Source: Bacteroidales bacterium
Lineage (GTDB): Bacteria > Bacteroidota > Bacteroidia > Bacteroidales > JAFGXI01
Direction: 5' to 3'
Length of the DNA stretch: 64,000 bases
Assembly: GCA_016936665.1 (NCBI GenBank)
Contig: JAFGXI010000008.1
Location: 62,001-126,000, forward strand
Shown: one piece after another, positions 50,248 to 58,444 of the stretch
Layout of the letters: each line of letters begins with the position of its first letter
How positions within the stretch are numbered: position 1 is the stretch's first letter
Notes under the pieces: generated by a model
What the model was told of the DNA's origin: nothing
Seen by the model: the letters and a program-made list of their open reading frames with translations, nothing else
Database searches by the model: none
Translations under genes and position numbers: made by a program

Positions 50248-50271
50248 CAATGAATAAAAATTGAGCAGTTT

Positions 50272-50949
50272 ATGAGAATTGATATTTTAACCATATTCCC
50301 GGAAATACTTGAAGGTCCTTTTTCGCAATCTATAGTCAAGCGAGCAATCGATCATCAAATCGTTGAAATTCATTTGCATAACATTCGCGATTATTCGACC
50401 AACAAACATAAAAAAGTGGACGATTATGCCTACAGCGTTGGTGCCGGAATGGTAATGACCATCCAACCTATTGCCGATTTAATCGATAAATTAAAATCGG
50501 AACGATCGTACGATGCCATCATTTTTACGACGCCCGACGGTATTCCTTATCAGCAAAAACAAGCCAATCAGCTTTCATTGTTTGATAATATTATAATTCT
50601 GTGTGGCCACTACAAAGGCATCGACCAAAGAATTAGAGATCATTATATTACTCATGAAATTAGCATTGGCGACTATGTTTTAACCGGTGGTGAGTTGGCT
50701 GCTGCTGTAATTACAGACAGTATTGTTCGTTTAATTCCGGGGGCTATGTCCGACGAAACCTCTGCGTTAACCGATTCTTTTCAAGACGGTTTGCTTTCTC
50801 CACCCGTGTACACAAGACCTGCCGATTACAATGGATGGAAAGTACCCGAAATTTTGCTTTCGGGCGACGAAAAGAAAATTGAAGCATGGAAACACGAACA
50901 AGCCATTGAAAAAACAAAAACCATCCGACCGGATTTACTTAAAAATTAG
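50272..50949 (+). CDS. trmD: tRNA (guanine37-N1)-methyltransferase TrmD
   Basis: This 225-residue SPOUT methyltransferase makes m1G37 in tRNA. The N-terminus [13 protein letters not shown] and the knot motifs [28 protein letters not shown] and [15 protein letters not shown] are diagnostic. Length is standard. It is not in the usual rpsP-rimM-trmD-rplS ribosomal operon but stands with a metallophosphoesterase 3 bp downstream. Confidence 0.97.
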   Translation: MRIDILTIFPEILEGPFSQSIVKRAIDHQIVEIHLHNIRDYSTNKHKKVDDYAYSVGAGMVMTIQPIADLIDKLKSERSYDAIIFTTPDGIPYQQKQANQLSLFDNIIILCGHYKGIDQRIRDHYITHEISIGDYVLTGGELAAAVITDSIVRLIPGAMSDETSALTDSFQDGLLSPPVYTRPADYNGWKVPEILLSGDEKKIEAWKHEQAIEKTKTIRPDLLKN

Positions 50950-50952
50950 ATT

Positions 50953-52155
50953 ATGAGAATTTTCATTATCCTACTCTTAACCAATCTATTAATTGCCTTG
51001 TTGGATTTTTTCTCATACAAAGCTATCAATACTTCATTCAACCATATTTTGAGTAAGTCGCTCACTGCTAAGTTGATTTTCTTTTCGAGCACAATAATTC
51101 CTCTTATTACCTTAGCTTGGGCATTCATCCACGCATACAGATTCCCTGAAGACATTTTCTTTTATAATAAATTTTATATCTTTTTCGGTTTGTTTGTACT
51201 GATTTTCCTGCCAAAAATCAACCTTAGTATTTTTTACGGTCTTCAACAACTAATTATTTTTATCACAGGAAAATCTTTTGGCATTCAATGGATTGGAATT
51301 GGACTGGCAATTTTAAGTTTTTTATTCGTGCTTCATGGTCTGACCATCAATAAAGATCGATTTGAAGTTAGAACTACACAAATTGTTTCGAATAAAATCC
51401 CCACTTCTTTTGATGGTTTTAAAATTGTTCAAATTTCCGACTTACATATTGGCAGTTTTCATAAACAAACAGCTTCAATCGAAAAACTGATTCTTCAAAT
51501 TAATGAGTTAAAACCCGATCTCATCGTTTTTACGGGAGATATGGTGAGCAACTATGCAGGCGAAACGGATGAGTTTATTCCAATATTAAAACAATTAAAT
51601 GCTTCGAGCGGGAAGTATGCGATTTTAGGGAATCACGATTATGGAGAGTATGTTAGGTGGAAATCAGAATCCGATTATCAGAATAATCTAAATCAGCTGA
51701 TGGAGAATCACAAAAAGATGGGCTTTCAGCTTCTTAATAACAACTGGGTAAAAATTCAAAAAGACAGTTCATACATTCAATTGCTTGGAGTGGAAAATTG
51801 GGGTTTACCACCATTCCCACAATATGGTGAGATTGACAAGATAATTCCTCAAATTGATTCTACAAAGTTTTCCATTTTATTATCACACGATCCTTCGCAT
51901 TGGCGAGCTCAGGTATTAAATTTCCCCTTCATCGATTTAACGCTTTCCGGGCACACACACGCTATGCAATTTGGCTTAGAGATAGGCTCATGGCAGTGGT
52001 CTCCTGTAATGTGGAAATACAAAGAATGGGGCGGGCTATACGAAAATCAACAACAAAAACTGTATGTCAACCGAGGTACCGGTCATATAGGATTACCCGG
52101 CAGAATCGGAATACGCCCGGAAATTACTTTACTTGAGTTAAAATCTATTTCTTAA
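50953..52155 (+). CDS. Membrane-anchored metallophosphoesterase
   Basis: This 400-residue protein has four hydrophobic segments in residues 1-125 and a calcineurin-like phosphoesterase domain from about 150. Metal motifs are ISDLHIGSFH (D and H), FTGDMVSN, LGNHDYGE, LLSHDP and LSGHTHAMQFG, which complete the family set. Bacteroidota have many such YaeI/YkuE-like proteins, thought to cleave UDP-diacylglucosamine or other membrane phosphoesters. It is encoded 3 bp after trmD. Its stop overlaps the convergent mpl stop by 11 bp. Confidence 0.9.
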   Translation: MRIFIILLLTNLLIALLDFFSYKAINTSFNHILSKSLTAKLIFFSSTIIPLITLAWAFIHAYRFPEDIFFYNKFYIFFGLFVLIFLPKINLSIFYGLQQLIIFITGKSFGIQWIGIGLAILSFLFVLHGLTINKDRFEVRTTQIVSNKIPTSFDGFKIVQISDLHIGSFHKQTASIEKLILQINELKPDLIVFTGDMVSNYAGETDEFIPILKQLNASSGKYAILGNHDYGEYVRWKSESDYQNNLNQLMENHKKMGFQLLNNNWVKIQKDSSYIQLLGVENWGLPPFPQYGEIDKIIPQIDSTKFSILLSHDPSHWRAQVLNFPFIDLTLSGHTHAMQFGLEIGSWQWSPVMWKYKEWGGLYENQQQKLYVNRGTGHIGLPGRIGIRPEITLLELKSIS

Positions 52156-53506
52156 TCAGTAATTCTTTAGCCAGTCCCTTAAGATCGACACCATCGAAAT
52201 TTCCGGAAGTCATTAATAATAAGTTACAGTTTTTATACTCGACCGTTTTTAAAAACTCGACAATTTTTGACGCATCGGTATAAACTTTAAGTTTAGGATT
52301 TTCAAAAGCATCGAAAACCTCTTGCTCGCTAACCGGTTCTAATTTTTTATGTTCAACAGTGTGAGGATTAAAATACACAACAGCAACATCTGCAACATCC
52401 ATAGAATGAGCATATTGAGGTAAAAAAACTTTTTTCAGACTACTAAAAGTGTGAAGTTCCATGCATGCAACAAGCTTTCTATTTGTAAATTGATCTTTTA
52501 CAGCTTTGGTTGTGGCTTTTAATTTAGATGGAGAATGTGCAAAATCAAGAAAAACTCGCGAACTGTCAGTCTCTGCAATCGTTTGCAAACGTTTCGCGGC
52601 ACCTTTAAACGATCCGATAGTTGCATAAAACTCTTGGTCAGAAATTCCAATTTGTTTACAAATATTTAATGCTCCACTTATATTTTGCAAGTTATGCTCG
52701 CCAAACACTTTCAAAGGGACTTCCCCGTTTTGTGTATTTAAAAATGACACCCCATCTTTTAATAAATTGGGATGTGTTGAATAGGGTTCAATTATTTTAT
52801 CTTGATGTTGTTTTGTAATCAGATTTAAAGTTTCATCTTCTTCGAAATACGTTAAATAAGCCCCTGATGGCATAGAAGTTAAAAACTTATTGAATGTCTC
52901 CACATAGCTTTCCCAAGTAGGAAAAACATTGATATGATCCCACGCAATCCCTGTTAAGAGTGCAATTTGAGGTTTATACCAGAGAAATTTAGATCTTAAA
53001 TCTATGGGTGAAGATAGATATTCATCGCCTTCTAGAATAATGACAGGAGCCTCTTCCGTTAATCGAACCATAGTTTCAAAACCATCCACTTGTGAGCCAA
53101 CCATATAATCGAAGTCCATACCTAAGCGAGAAAGGACATGCATAACCATTGACGTTATGGTAGTTTTGCCATGACTGCCTCCGATAACGACTCGAATTTT
53201 ATGCAAACTTTGCTCGTAAATATACTCCGGATAAGAATAAATTTTCAAACCCAACTCTTGAGCTTTTAACAATTCCGGATTATCTTTTCTAGCATGCATC
53301 CCTAAAATAACTGCATCTAGACCTCGAGTAATTCTGTCCGGATACCAACCAAATTGTTCAGGCAACAAGCCTTCGGCACTTAATCTCGATCTGGAGGGTT
53401 CAAAAATCTCATCGTCTGACCCGGTAATATAAAAACCTTTCTTACGCAAAGCCAAAGCTAAGTTATGCATAGCTGCACCACCAATAGCAATAAAATGTAC
53501 TCTCAT
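52145..53506 (-). CDS. mpl: UDP-N-acetylmuramate:tripeptide ligase Mpl
   Basis: This 453-residue Mur ligase recycles cell-wall tripeptide by joining it to UDP-MurNAc. The N-terminus MRVHFIAIGGAAMHNLA is the Mpl/MurC Rossmann motif, the ATP loop is GGSHGKTTITSM, and LDFAHSPSKLKAT replaces the usual HHPTA motif as in Mpl of this phylum. I chose the ATG at 53506; the in-frame start at 53563 would add 19 hydrophobic residues not found in the family. Length fits Mpl. It is monocistronic here. Confidence 0.9.
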   Translation of the reverse strand: MRVHFIAIGGAAMHNLALALRKKGFYITGSDDEIFEPSRSRLSAEGLLPEQFGWYPDRITRGLDAVILGMHARKDNPELLKAQELGLKIYSYPEYIYEQSLHKIRVVIGGSHGKTTITSMVMHVLSRLGMDFDYMVGSQVDGFETMVRLTEEAPVIILEGDEYLSSPIDLRSKFLWYKPQIALLTGIAWDHINVFPTWESYVETFNKFLTSMPSGAYLTYFEEDETLNLITKQHQDKIIEPYSTHPNLLKDGVSFLNTQNGEVPLKVFGEHNLQNISGALNICKQIGISDQEFYATIGSFKGAAKRLQTIAETDSSRVFLDFAHSPSKLKATTKAVKDQFTNRKLVACMELHTFSSLKKVFLPQYAHSMDVADVAVVYFNPHTVEHKKLEPVSEQEVFDAFENPKLKVYTDASKIVEFLKTVEYKNCNLLLMTSGNFDGVDLKGLAKELLIKK

Positions 53507-53745
53507 CAAAAAAAACAATATTTTGTGTAAAAATAAAAAAAAAGATAAAACCAGCGATTTCAATATCTTTCGCAGATCTAAAACAAATCTTTATTTATTC
53601 GTCAAAAATAAATACATATTCATCATAAAAAAATCACATTTACTTAATCCCTATTGAGTTTAAAATACATTTATTGTAAATTACGCTTTAAATAAACTTA
53701 GAGACACTCTCTAACCAAATAATTAAAAATTAAATATTTATACTT

Positions 53746-56664
53746 ATGAGAAAGTTTACATTTCGATGGCTCTTATCACTTATTGTGATTCTAGGGTTTA
53801 CTTTTAATTCCAATGCACAAATTTTCCAAGATGATTTTAGCACTGACCAAGGTTGGACGTTAAATGGTTCTTGGGAAAGGAATACAGCTATTGCTGAACC
53901 TTCTGCTGATTATGGCGGTGATGGTTTTATTTTAGCTAATCCTCTAGGAAGTGATTACTTTAATTACGCTGCTAGAGAAGAAGTTTTATCACCTGTAATT
54001 GACTGTAGCACAAACACAACAGTTGTAATTGACTACATGAGCTTTTCTGGTTGCGAATCAAGCTCTTATGATCATATGGGCGTTGAAGTTTATGACGGTG
54101 CCACATGGCATACAGTATGGACTAACGGTGCTTCATTTCAAGAGAATGCTTGGACTAATTACATTATAGATGTAACAGCTTATGCTGCTGGAAATGCTAA
54201 TTTCCAAGTCAAATTTTATATGGGCACTACTGATGCTAGTGTACAGTACTCTGGTTTTGCTATTGATAATTTTGTAGTAAGAGAACTGAGTACTGAAACT
54301 GATTTTTTAACATTCTCATTCCCTTCTGACGAAACTGGTCCTGCTACAATTGATGCTACTGCTCACACTATTGATATAGAAGTGGCTGCATCTACAGATT
54401 TAACAACATTAGTTGCAAACTATTCACTTTCTCCTGGTGCTTCTGCCGACATTTTGGGTACAGTTCAAACTTCTGGAACAACTGTAAACAATTTTTCTGC
54501 ACCTGTTACATATACTGTAACGGCCGAAGATGGAACTACAACTCAAGATTGGACTGTGACAGTAAGTCAAGCCATGATTAGCTCAGAAACTGATTTTACA
54601 GCTTATTCATTTGCTGAAGAAACCGGAGCTGCTACAATTGACGCAGGCGCTCATACAATTGACATTGAGGTAAACTGGCAAGCTAATATTACCAACCTAA
54701 CAGCTTCTTTCATCGTATCTGTTGGTGCTTCTGCTGATATTGCAGGTACACCTCAGATTTCTGGAACTACTACCAATGATTTTTCTGCACCTATTACTTA
54801 TACTGTAACAGCTGAAGATGGAACTACAACTCAAGATTGGATTGTTACTGTAACTCAAGAAGCTATTCCACAGGGCTTAGCTTGTTCAAATCCATTTAAC
54901 TACGGTAACATTAACGATCCAGCTGTTTCTGGCACTGTTCAAATAGCTACATACAATTGGTATTCTGTAGTACTTGATCAAGATTATGTAAACGTTTCAT
55001 TCAACACTTGTGGTGGTGCTGGTGGAGACTCTAGATTATGGGTTTACGATGCTTGTGGTGGCACAGTGTTAGGTTATAGCGACGATGATTGTGCAGCACT
55101 TTCAGAAGTTACATTTTCTACATTAGCCGCAGGTACTTACTATGTTGCAATTGATGAATTTGGCCAAAATGCTATTTTAGATTACGTTCTAGAAGTAACA
55201 GGTAATATTCCTAATTCAGAAGCCAATATTCTAACTTATAGTTTCCCGGAAGCAACAGGTTCAGCGTTAATAGACGACATAGCTCATACAGTAAGTATAG
55301 AAGTCGGCATTGGAACTGATTTAAGCACTTTAACTGCCAATTTTACTTTATCTGCAGGAGCTACAGCCGATGTTTCAGGTACTCCTCAAACTAGTGGAGT
55401 AAGTGTTAACGACTTCTCTGGTGGAGCTGTAAATTATAACGTAACATCTGAAGATTTATCTACATTAAATGTTTGGTCTGTAACTGTAACTGTAGCTGCA
55501 AGTTTAAATAACGAAACTGATATTTTAACTTACAGTTTTGCTGAAGAAACAGGAACAGCTACTATCGACCCAACAAATCATACTGTTGATATTGAAGTAA
55601 ACTGGCAAGCAGACCTATCTAACTTAGTACCTACATACACTTTATCTTATGGTGCTACAACAACTCAAACCACCAACGATTTTACTTCTCCTGTAACATA
55701 CACTATCACTGCAGAAGACGGTACAACAACTCAAGATTGGATTGTTACTGTAACTCAAGAAGCTGTTCCACAGGGCGTAGATTGTTCAAATCCATTTACT
55801 TACACTAATATTAACGATGCTCCAGTATCTGGTACTATTCAAATTGGCACATACAATTGGTATTCTGTAGTACTTGATCAAGATTATGTAAACGTTTCAT
55901 TCAACACATGCGGTGGTGCTGGTGGAGACTCTAGATTATGGGTTTACGATGCTTGTGGTGGCACAGAATTAGGTTATAGCGACGATGATTGTGGATTGCT
56001 TTCAGAAGTTACATTTTCTACATTAGCCGCAGGAACTTACTATGTTGCAATTGATGAATATGGACAAAATGCTATTTTAGATTACGTTCTAGAAGTAACA
56101 GGAACGTTAGCTTCTGATGCTGAGATTACTGCATATGCATTACCTGGTCAAACTTCTTCTAGTATAGTTGCTGCCAGCGATTCAATTATGGTATTAATGC
56201 CTGCTGGTACTACTTATCCTATCACATTAGCTGCCGACTTTACTTTATCTACAAATGCAACTGCAACTGTAGGAGGTACAGCTCAAACATCTACAGTTAC
56301 CGACAACACTTGGAACGATAACGTAACTCCTGTTGACTATGTTGTTTTAGGCGAAGATGGTATTACTACAAGAACTTGGTCTGTTTATGTTGATGTAGCT
56401 CAAGGTGTAAATAACTTAAATGCTAGTAACATTAAAATTTATCCTAATCCTAACAATGGTTTATTCAACTTAGTATTGAATGGACAAGAGATTTCTAACA
56501 TCGAAATTGTTAATGCTCAAGGTAAAGTTGTTGCTAACTTAACAGAAGTTATTCCTAATCAAGTAAAATCTATAGATTTAACTAATCAATCTGCAGGTTT
56601 ATACTTTGTAAGAATAACAAACAACGCTAATAGTTCTGTTCTTAAAGTTAATATTGTAAAATAA
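53746..56664 (+). CDS. T9SS-exported adhesin-like protein with internal repeats
   Basis: This 972-residue protein has a signal peptide (residues 1-25). Residues about 26-182 match a cleaved-adhesin (gingipain-type) domain (DDFSTDQGW start, SGFAIDNFVV end). Four to five copies of a 90-residue DUF5018-like repeat follow (motif AEDGTTTQDW). Two pre-peptidase C-terminal-like domains start CSNPF and contain GGDSRLWVYDACGGT. The second copies are almost identical to the first at DNA level (54949-55203 and 55849-56103). One repeat near residue 645 is shorter. The C-terminus is a type A sorting domain (IKIYPNPNNGLFNL, last strand VLKVNIVK). Surface adhesion is the likely role. Confidence 0.88.
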   Translation: MRKFTFRWLLSLIVILGFTFNSNAQIFQDDFSTDQGWTLNGSWERNTAIAEPSADYGGDGFILANPLGSDYFNYAAREEVLSPVIDCSTNTTVVIDYMSFSGCESSSYDHMGVEVYDGATWHTVWTNGASFQENAWTNYIIDVTAYAAGNANFQVKFYMGTTDASVQYSGFAIDNFVVRELSTETDFLTFSFPSDETGPATIDATAHTIDIEVAASTDLTTLVANYSLSPGASADILGTVQTSGTTVNNFSAPVTYTVTAEDGTTTQDWTVTVSQAMISSETDFTAYSFAEETGAATIDAGAHTIDIEVNWQANITNLTASFIVSVGASADIAGTPQISGTTTNDFSAPITYTVTAEDGTTTQDWIVTVTQEAIPQGLACSNPFNYGNINDPAVSGTVQIATYNWYSVVLDQDYVNVSFNTCGGAGGDSRLWVYDACGGTVLGYSDDDCAALSEVTFSTLAAGTYYVAIDEFGQNAILDYVLEVTGNIPNSEANILTYSFPEATGSALIDDIAHTVSIEVGIGTDLSTLTANFTLSAGATADVSGTPQTSGVSVNDFSGGAVNYNVTSEDLSTLNVWSVTVTVAASLNNETDILTYSFAEETGTATIDPTNHTVDIEVNWQADLSNLVPTYTLSYGATTTQTTNDFTSPVTYTITAEDGTTTQDWIVTVTQEAVPQGVDCSNPFTYTNINDAPVSGTIQIGTYNWYSVVLDQDYVNVSFNTCGGAGGDSRLWVYDACGGTELGYSDDDCGLLSEVTFSTLAAGTYYVAIDEYGQNAILDYVLEVTGTLASDAEITAYALPGQTSSSIVAASDSIMVLMPAGTTYPITLAADFTLSTNATATVGGTAQTSTVTDNTWNDNVTPVDYVVLGEDGITTRTWSVYVDVAQGVNNLNASNIKIYPNPNNGLFNLVLNGQEISNIEIVNAQGKVVANLTEVIPNQVKSIDLTNQSAGLYFVRITNNANSSVLKVNIVK
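54949..55203 (+). repeat. Near-identical intragenic repeat, copy 1
   Basis: This 255 bp block encodes most of the first pre-peptidase C-terminal-like domain. Its partner lies exactly 900 bp downstream (55849-56103), with only a few differences, such as GTG/GAA after the Gly-Gly-Thr codons and GCAGCA/GGATTG near the end. The flanking repeat units are less alike. Confidence 0.85.
55849..56103 (+). repeat. Near-identical intragenic repeat, copy 2
   Basis: The second copy of the 255 bp block at 54949-55203. Synonymous positions are mostly identical too, which points to recent duplication or gene conversion rather than selection on protein only. Confidence 0.85.
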
Positions 56665-56683
56665 TATTAGCATCTAAATAAAA

Positions 56684-56720
56684 AAAAGAGGCTGTCTAAA
56701 AAAGACAGTCTCTTTTTTTT
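56684..56720 (+). terminator. Terminator after the adhesin-like gene
   Basis: A 12 bp stem with one G-U pair (56686-56697 with 56703-56714) is followed by a run of eight T residues, about 20 bp past the stop. An A-run on the other side makes it look bidirectional. Confidence 0.85.
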
Positions 56721-56762
56721 GTATATCTACGTACATAAATCTTATACTTGAAACAATATCTT

Positions 56763-56770
56763 TATCTTTG
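56763..56770 (+). promoter_or_regulatory. Candidate -7 element for the citrate lyase operon
   Basis: TATCTTTG matches TAnnTTTG and would start transcription near 56776, about 20 nt before the ATG at 56797. A TTG lies 12 bp upstream, closer than usual. Confidence 0.35.
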
Positions 56771-56796
56771 GGGTCTATTTGAAAATTTATAACATT

Positions 56797-58002
56797 ATGA
56801 ATATTGCTAAAGCCGGTAGTTTGGATACTAAAACAAGGTCCGATTGCGAGGTTCAAATTGAGTTAAAACAAAGTGGAGGCATTAACATCGACTTAAAAAG
56901 CAAGGTCGATGTGATGTTCGGAAAAGCTAACCGTCAACTAATAAATGATGTGTTAAAACATTTCGAAATTGAAAATGCCAATATTACGATTACAGATAAA
57001 GGGGCTCTTCCTTTTGTTATCGCGGCAAGAATAGAGGCTGCTATTGTACAGCTATTAAAAACTGAGAAATCGTATTTGCTAGATGTAATTGAACCTAACA
57101 AAACAATTACAAAAAAAGATCAATTTAGATTTTCGAGATTATATCTTCCCGGAAATTCGCCAAGCATGATGCTTAATGCTGGCGTTCACAATCCAAATGG
57201 AGTTATTTTGGATTTAGAAGATGCTGTAGCTCCCGATAAAAAACACGAGGCTCGCTATATTGTTCGCAATGCATTGCGGTCTGTAAACTTTTATGGTGCA
57301 GAGCGAATGGTTCGTATTAATCAAGGCGAAAAAGGCCTAGAAGATTTAGAATATATTGCGGCTCATAATGTCAATTTAATTTTAATTCCTAAATGCGAAA
57401 GTGCAGAAGAAATTAGAAAAATTGATAAAAAGATTGATGAGCTTAGAAAAAAACACAATTTCGATTACCCCATCTGGTATATGCCAATTATTGAATCGGC
57501 AATGGGCGTGGAAAAAGCTTTCGAAATAGCCACAGCATCTAAAAATGTTAGTTCAATGGCTATTGGGTTAGAAGATTTTACTGCCGATTTAGGTGTTCGT
57601 AGAACTAACGAAGCTACCGAATCGCTATATGCTCGTACCCGAATTGTAAATGCTTGTAAAGCAGCTCGCATTCAACCTATCGATTCTGTTTTCTCTGATG
57701 TGTCGGATATGGAAGGTTTGGCTAAAAATGTGCAAACTTCAAAGTCGCTAGGTTTCGAGGGAATGGGATGTATTCATCCTCGTCAAATTCAGGTGATTAT
57801 GGAGAATTTCGCTCCCGAAACGGTAGAAATTGAAAAAGCACAAAAAATTGTAAGAGCTTTTAACGAAGCCAAAGAAAAAGGCTTAGGCGTTGTATCGTTA
57901 GGCACAAAAATGATTGATGCACCAGTTGTAAAACGTGCAGAAACCACGATAAACCTTGCCATTAAATTGGGTTTACTTGAGGAGAATTGGATAAAAAACT
58001 AA
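56797..58002 (+). CDS. citE: Fused citrate lyase gamma (CitD, ACP) and beta (CitE) subunits
   Basis: This 401-residue protein joins two citrate lyase subunits. Residues about 1-95 are a CitD-like acyl carrier: KAGSLDTKTRSDCEV opens it, and the Ser in RSDCEV aligns with the prosthetic-group serine of CitD after a small insertion; IDLKSKVDVMFG and TDKGALPFVIAARIEAA complete it. Residues about 105-400 are CitE, an HpcH/HpaI-type citryl lyase, with RLYLPGNSPSM, ILDLEDAVAPDKK and GIEDFTADLG-like motifs (here GLEDFTADLG). I chose the ATG at 56797 over a TTG at 56779. CitF follows after the four-helix-bundle gene. The citC, citX and citG helper genes are not in the window. Confidence 0.86.
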   Translation: MNIAKAGSLDTKTRSDCEVQIELKQSGGINIDLKSKVDVMFGKANRQLINDVLKHFEIENANITITDKGALPFVIAARIEAAIVQLLKTEKSYLLDVIEPNKTITKKDQFRFSRLYLPGNSPSMMLNAGVHNPNGVILDLEDAVAPDKKHEARYIVRNALRSVNFYGAERMVRINQGEKGLEDLEYIAAHNVNLILIPKCESAEEIRKIDKKIDELRKKHNFDYPIWYMPIIESAMGVEKAFEIATASKNVSSMAIGLEDFTADLGVRRTNEATESLYARTRIVNACKAARIQPIDSVFSDVSDMEGLAKNVQTSKSLGFEGMGCIHPRQIQVIMENFAPETVEIEKAQKIVRAFNEAKEKGLGVVSLGTKMIDAPVVKRAETTINLAIKLGLLEENWIKN

Positions 58003-58017
58003 ATATTAACAAACTTA

Positions 58018-58044
58018 ATTAAAGATTAAAGATTAAAGATTAAA
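58018..58044 (+). repeat. AAAGATT tandem repeat and left inverted-repeat arm
   Basis: Three copies of the 7 bp unit AAAGATT (58021-58041) contain the 12 bp arm ATTAAAGATTAA (58018-58029). Its exact inverse TTAATCTTTAAT lies at 58415-58426, on the other side of the four-helix-bundle gene. Confidence 0.7.
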
Positions 58045-58054
58045 AAATCACATT

Positions 58055-58411
58055 GTGAAAAAAAATAATCTTATACAAGAAAAATCATTTCAATTTTCGC
58101 TGGATATAATAAAACTATATAAATATTTAAAGGAAGTTAAAGAATTTGATATCGCACGACAAGTTCTTCGTTCAGGAACAAGTATTGGAGCTAATATTGA
58201 AGAAGCTTTGGGAGCTCAATCGAAAAGAGATTTCCTTTCTAAAAAAAATATTTCACTAAAAGAAGCCAGAGAAACTTATTACTGGTTAAGATTATTAAAG
58301 CAAAGTGATATGTTACCAAATCAATTTCATTATTTATTAGATGATAATTTTTCTATAATTAACATTTTATCTTCAATTGTTAAAACTATAAAAGAACAAC
58401 TAAATCTTTAA
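58055..58411 (+). CDS. Four-helix-bundle protein (23S rRNA intervening-sequence type)
   Basis: This 118-residue protein matches the family of four-helix-bundle proteins first found in 23S rRNA intervening sequences. Family marks are FQFSLDIIKLYKYL in helix 1, IARQVLRSGTSIGANIEEALGAQSKRDF (seen in part) around residues 38-65, and KEARETYYWLRLLKQSDM in helix 3. The start is GTG. It sits between citDE and citF on the same strand and is enclosed by a 12 bp inverted repeat (58018-58029, 58415-58426), as intervening sequences are. Its function is unknown; relatives serve as nucleic-acid-binding partners in some retroelements. It has no obvious link to citrate lyase. Confidence 0.88.
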   Translation: MKKNNLIQEKSFQFSLDIIKLYKYLKEVKEFDIARQVLRSGTSIGANIEEALGAQSKRDFLSKKNISLKEARETYYWLRLLKQSDMLPNQFHYLLDDNFSIINILSSIVKTIKEQLNL

Positions 58412-58414
58412 TTC

Positions 58415-58426
58415 TTAATCTTTAAT
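58415..58426 (-). repeat. Right inverted-repeat arm of the four-helix-bundle element
   Basis: TTAATCTTTAAT is the exact reverse complement of ATTAAAGATTAA at 58018-58029. A second partial copy (AATCTTTAATT) overlaps the stop codon of the four-helix-bundle gene. Confidence 0.65.
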
Positions 58427-58444
58427 ATTTAATTATTTAAAATC

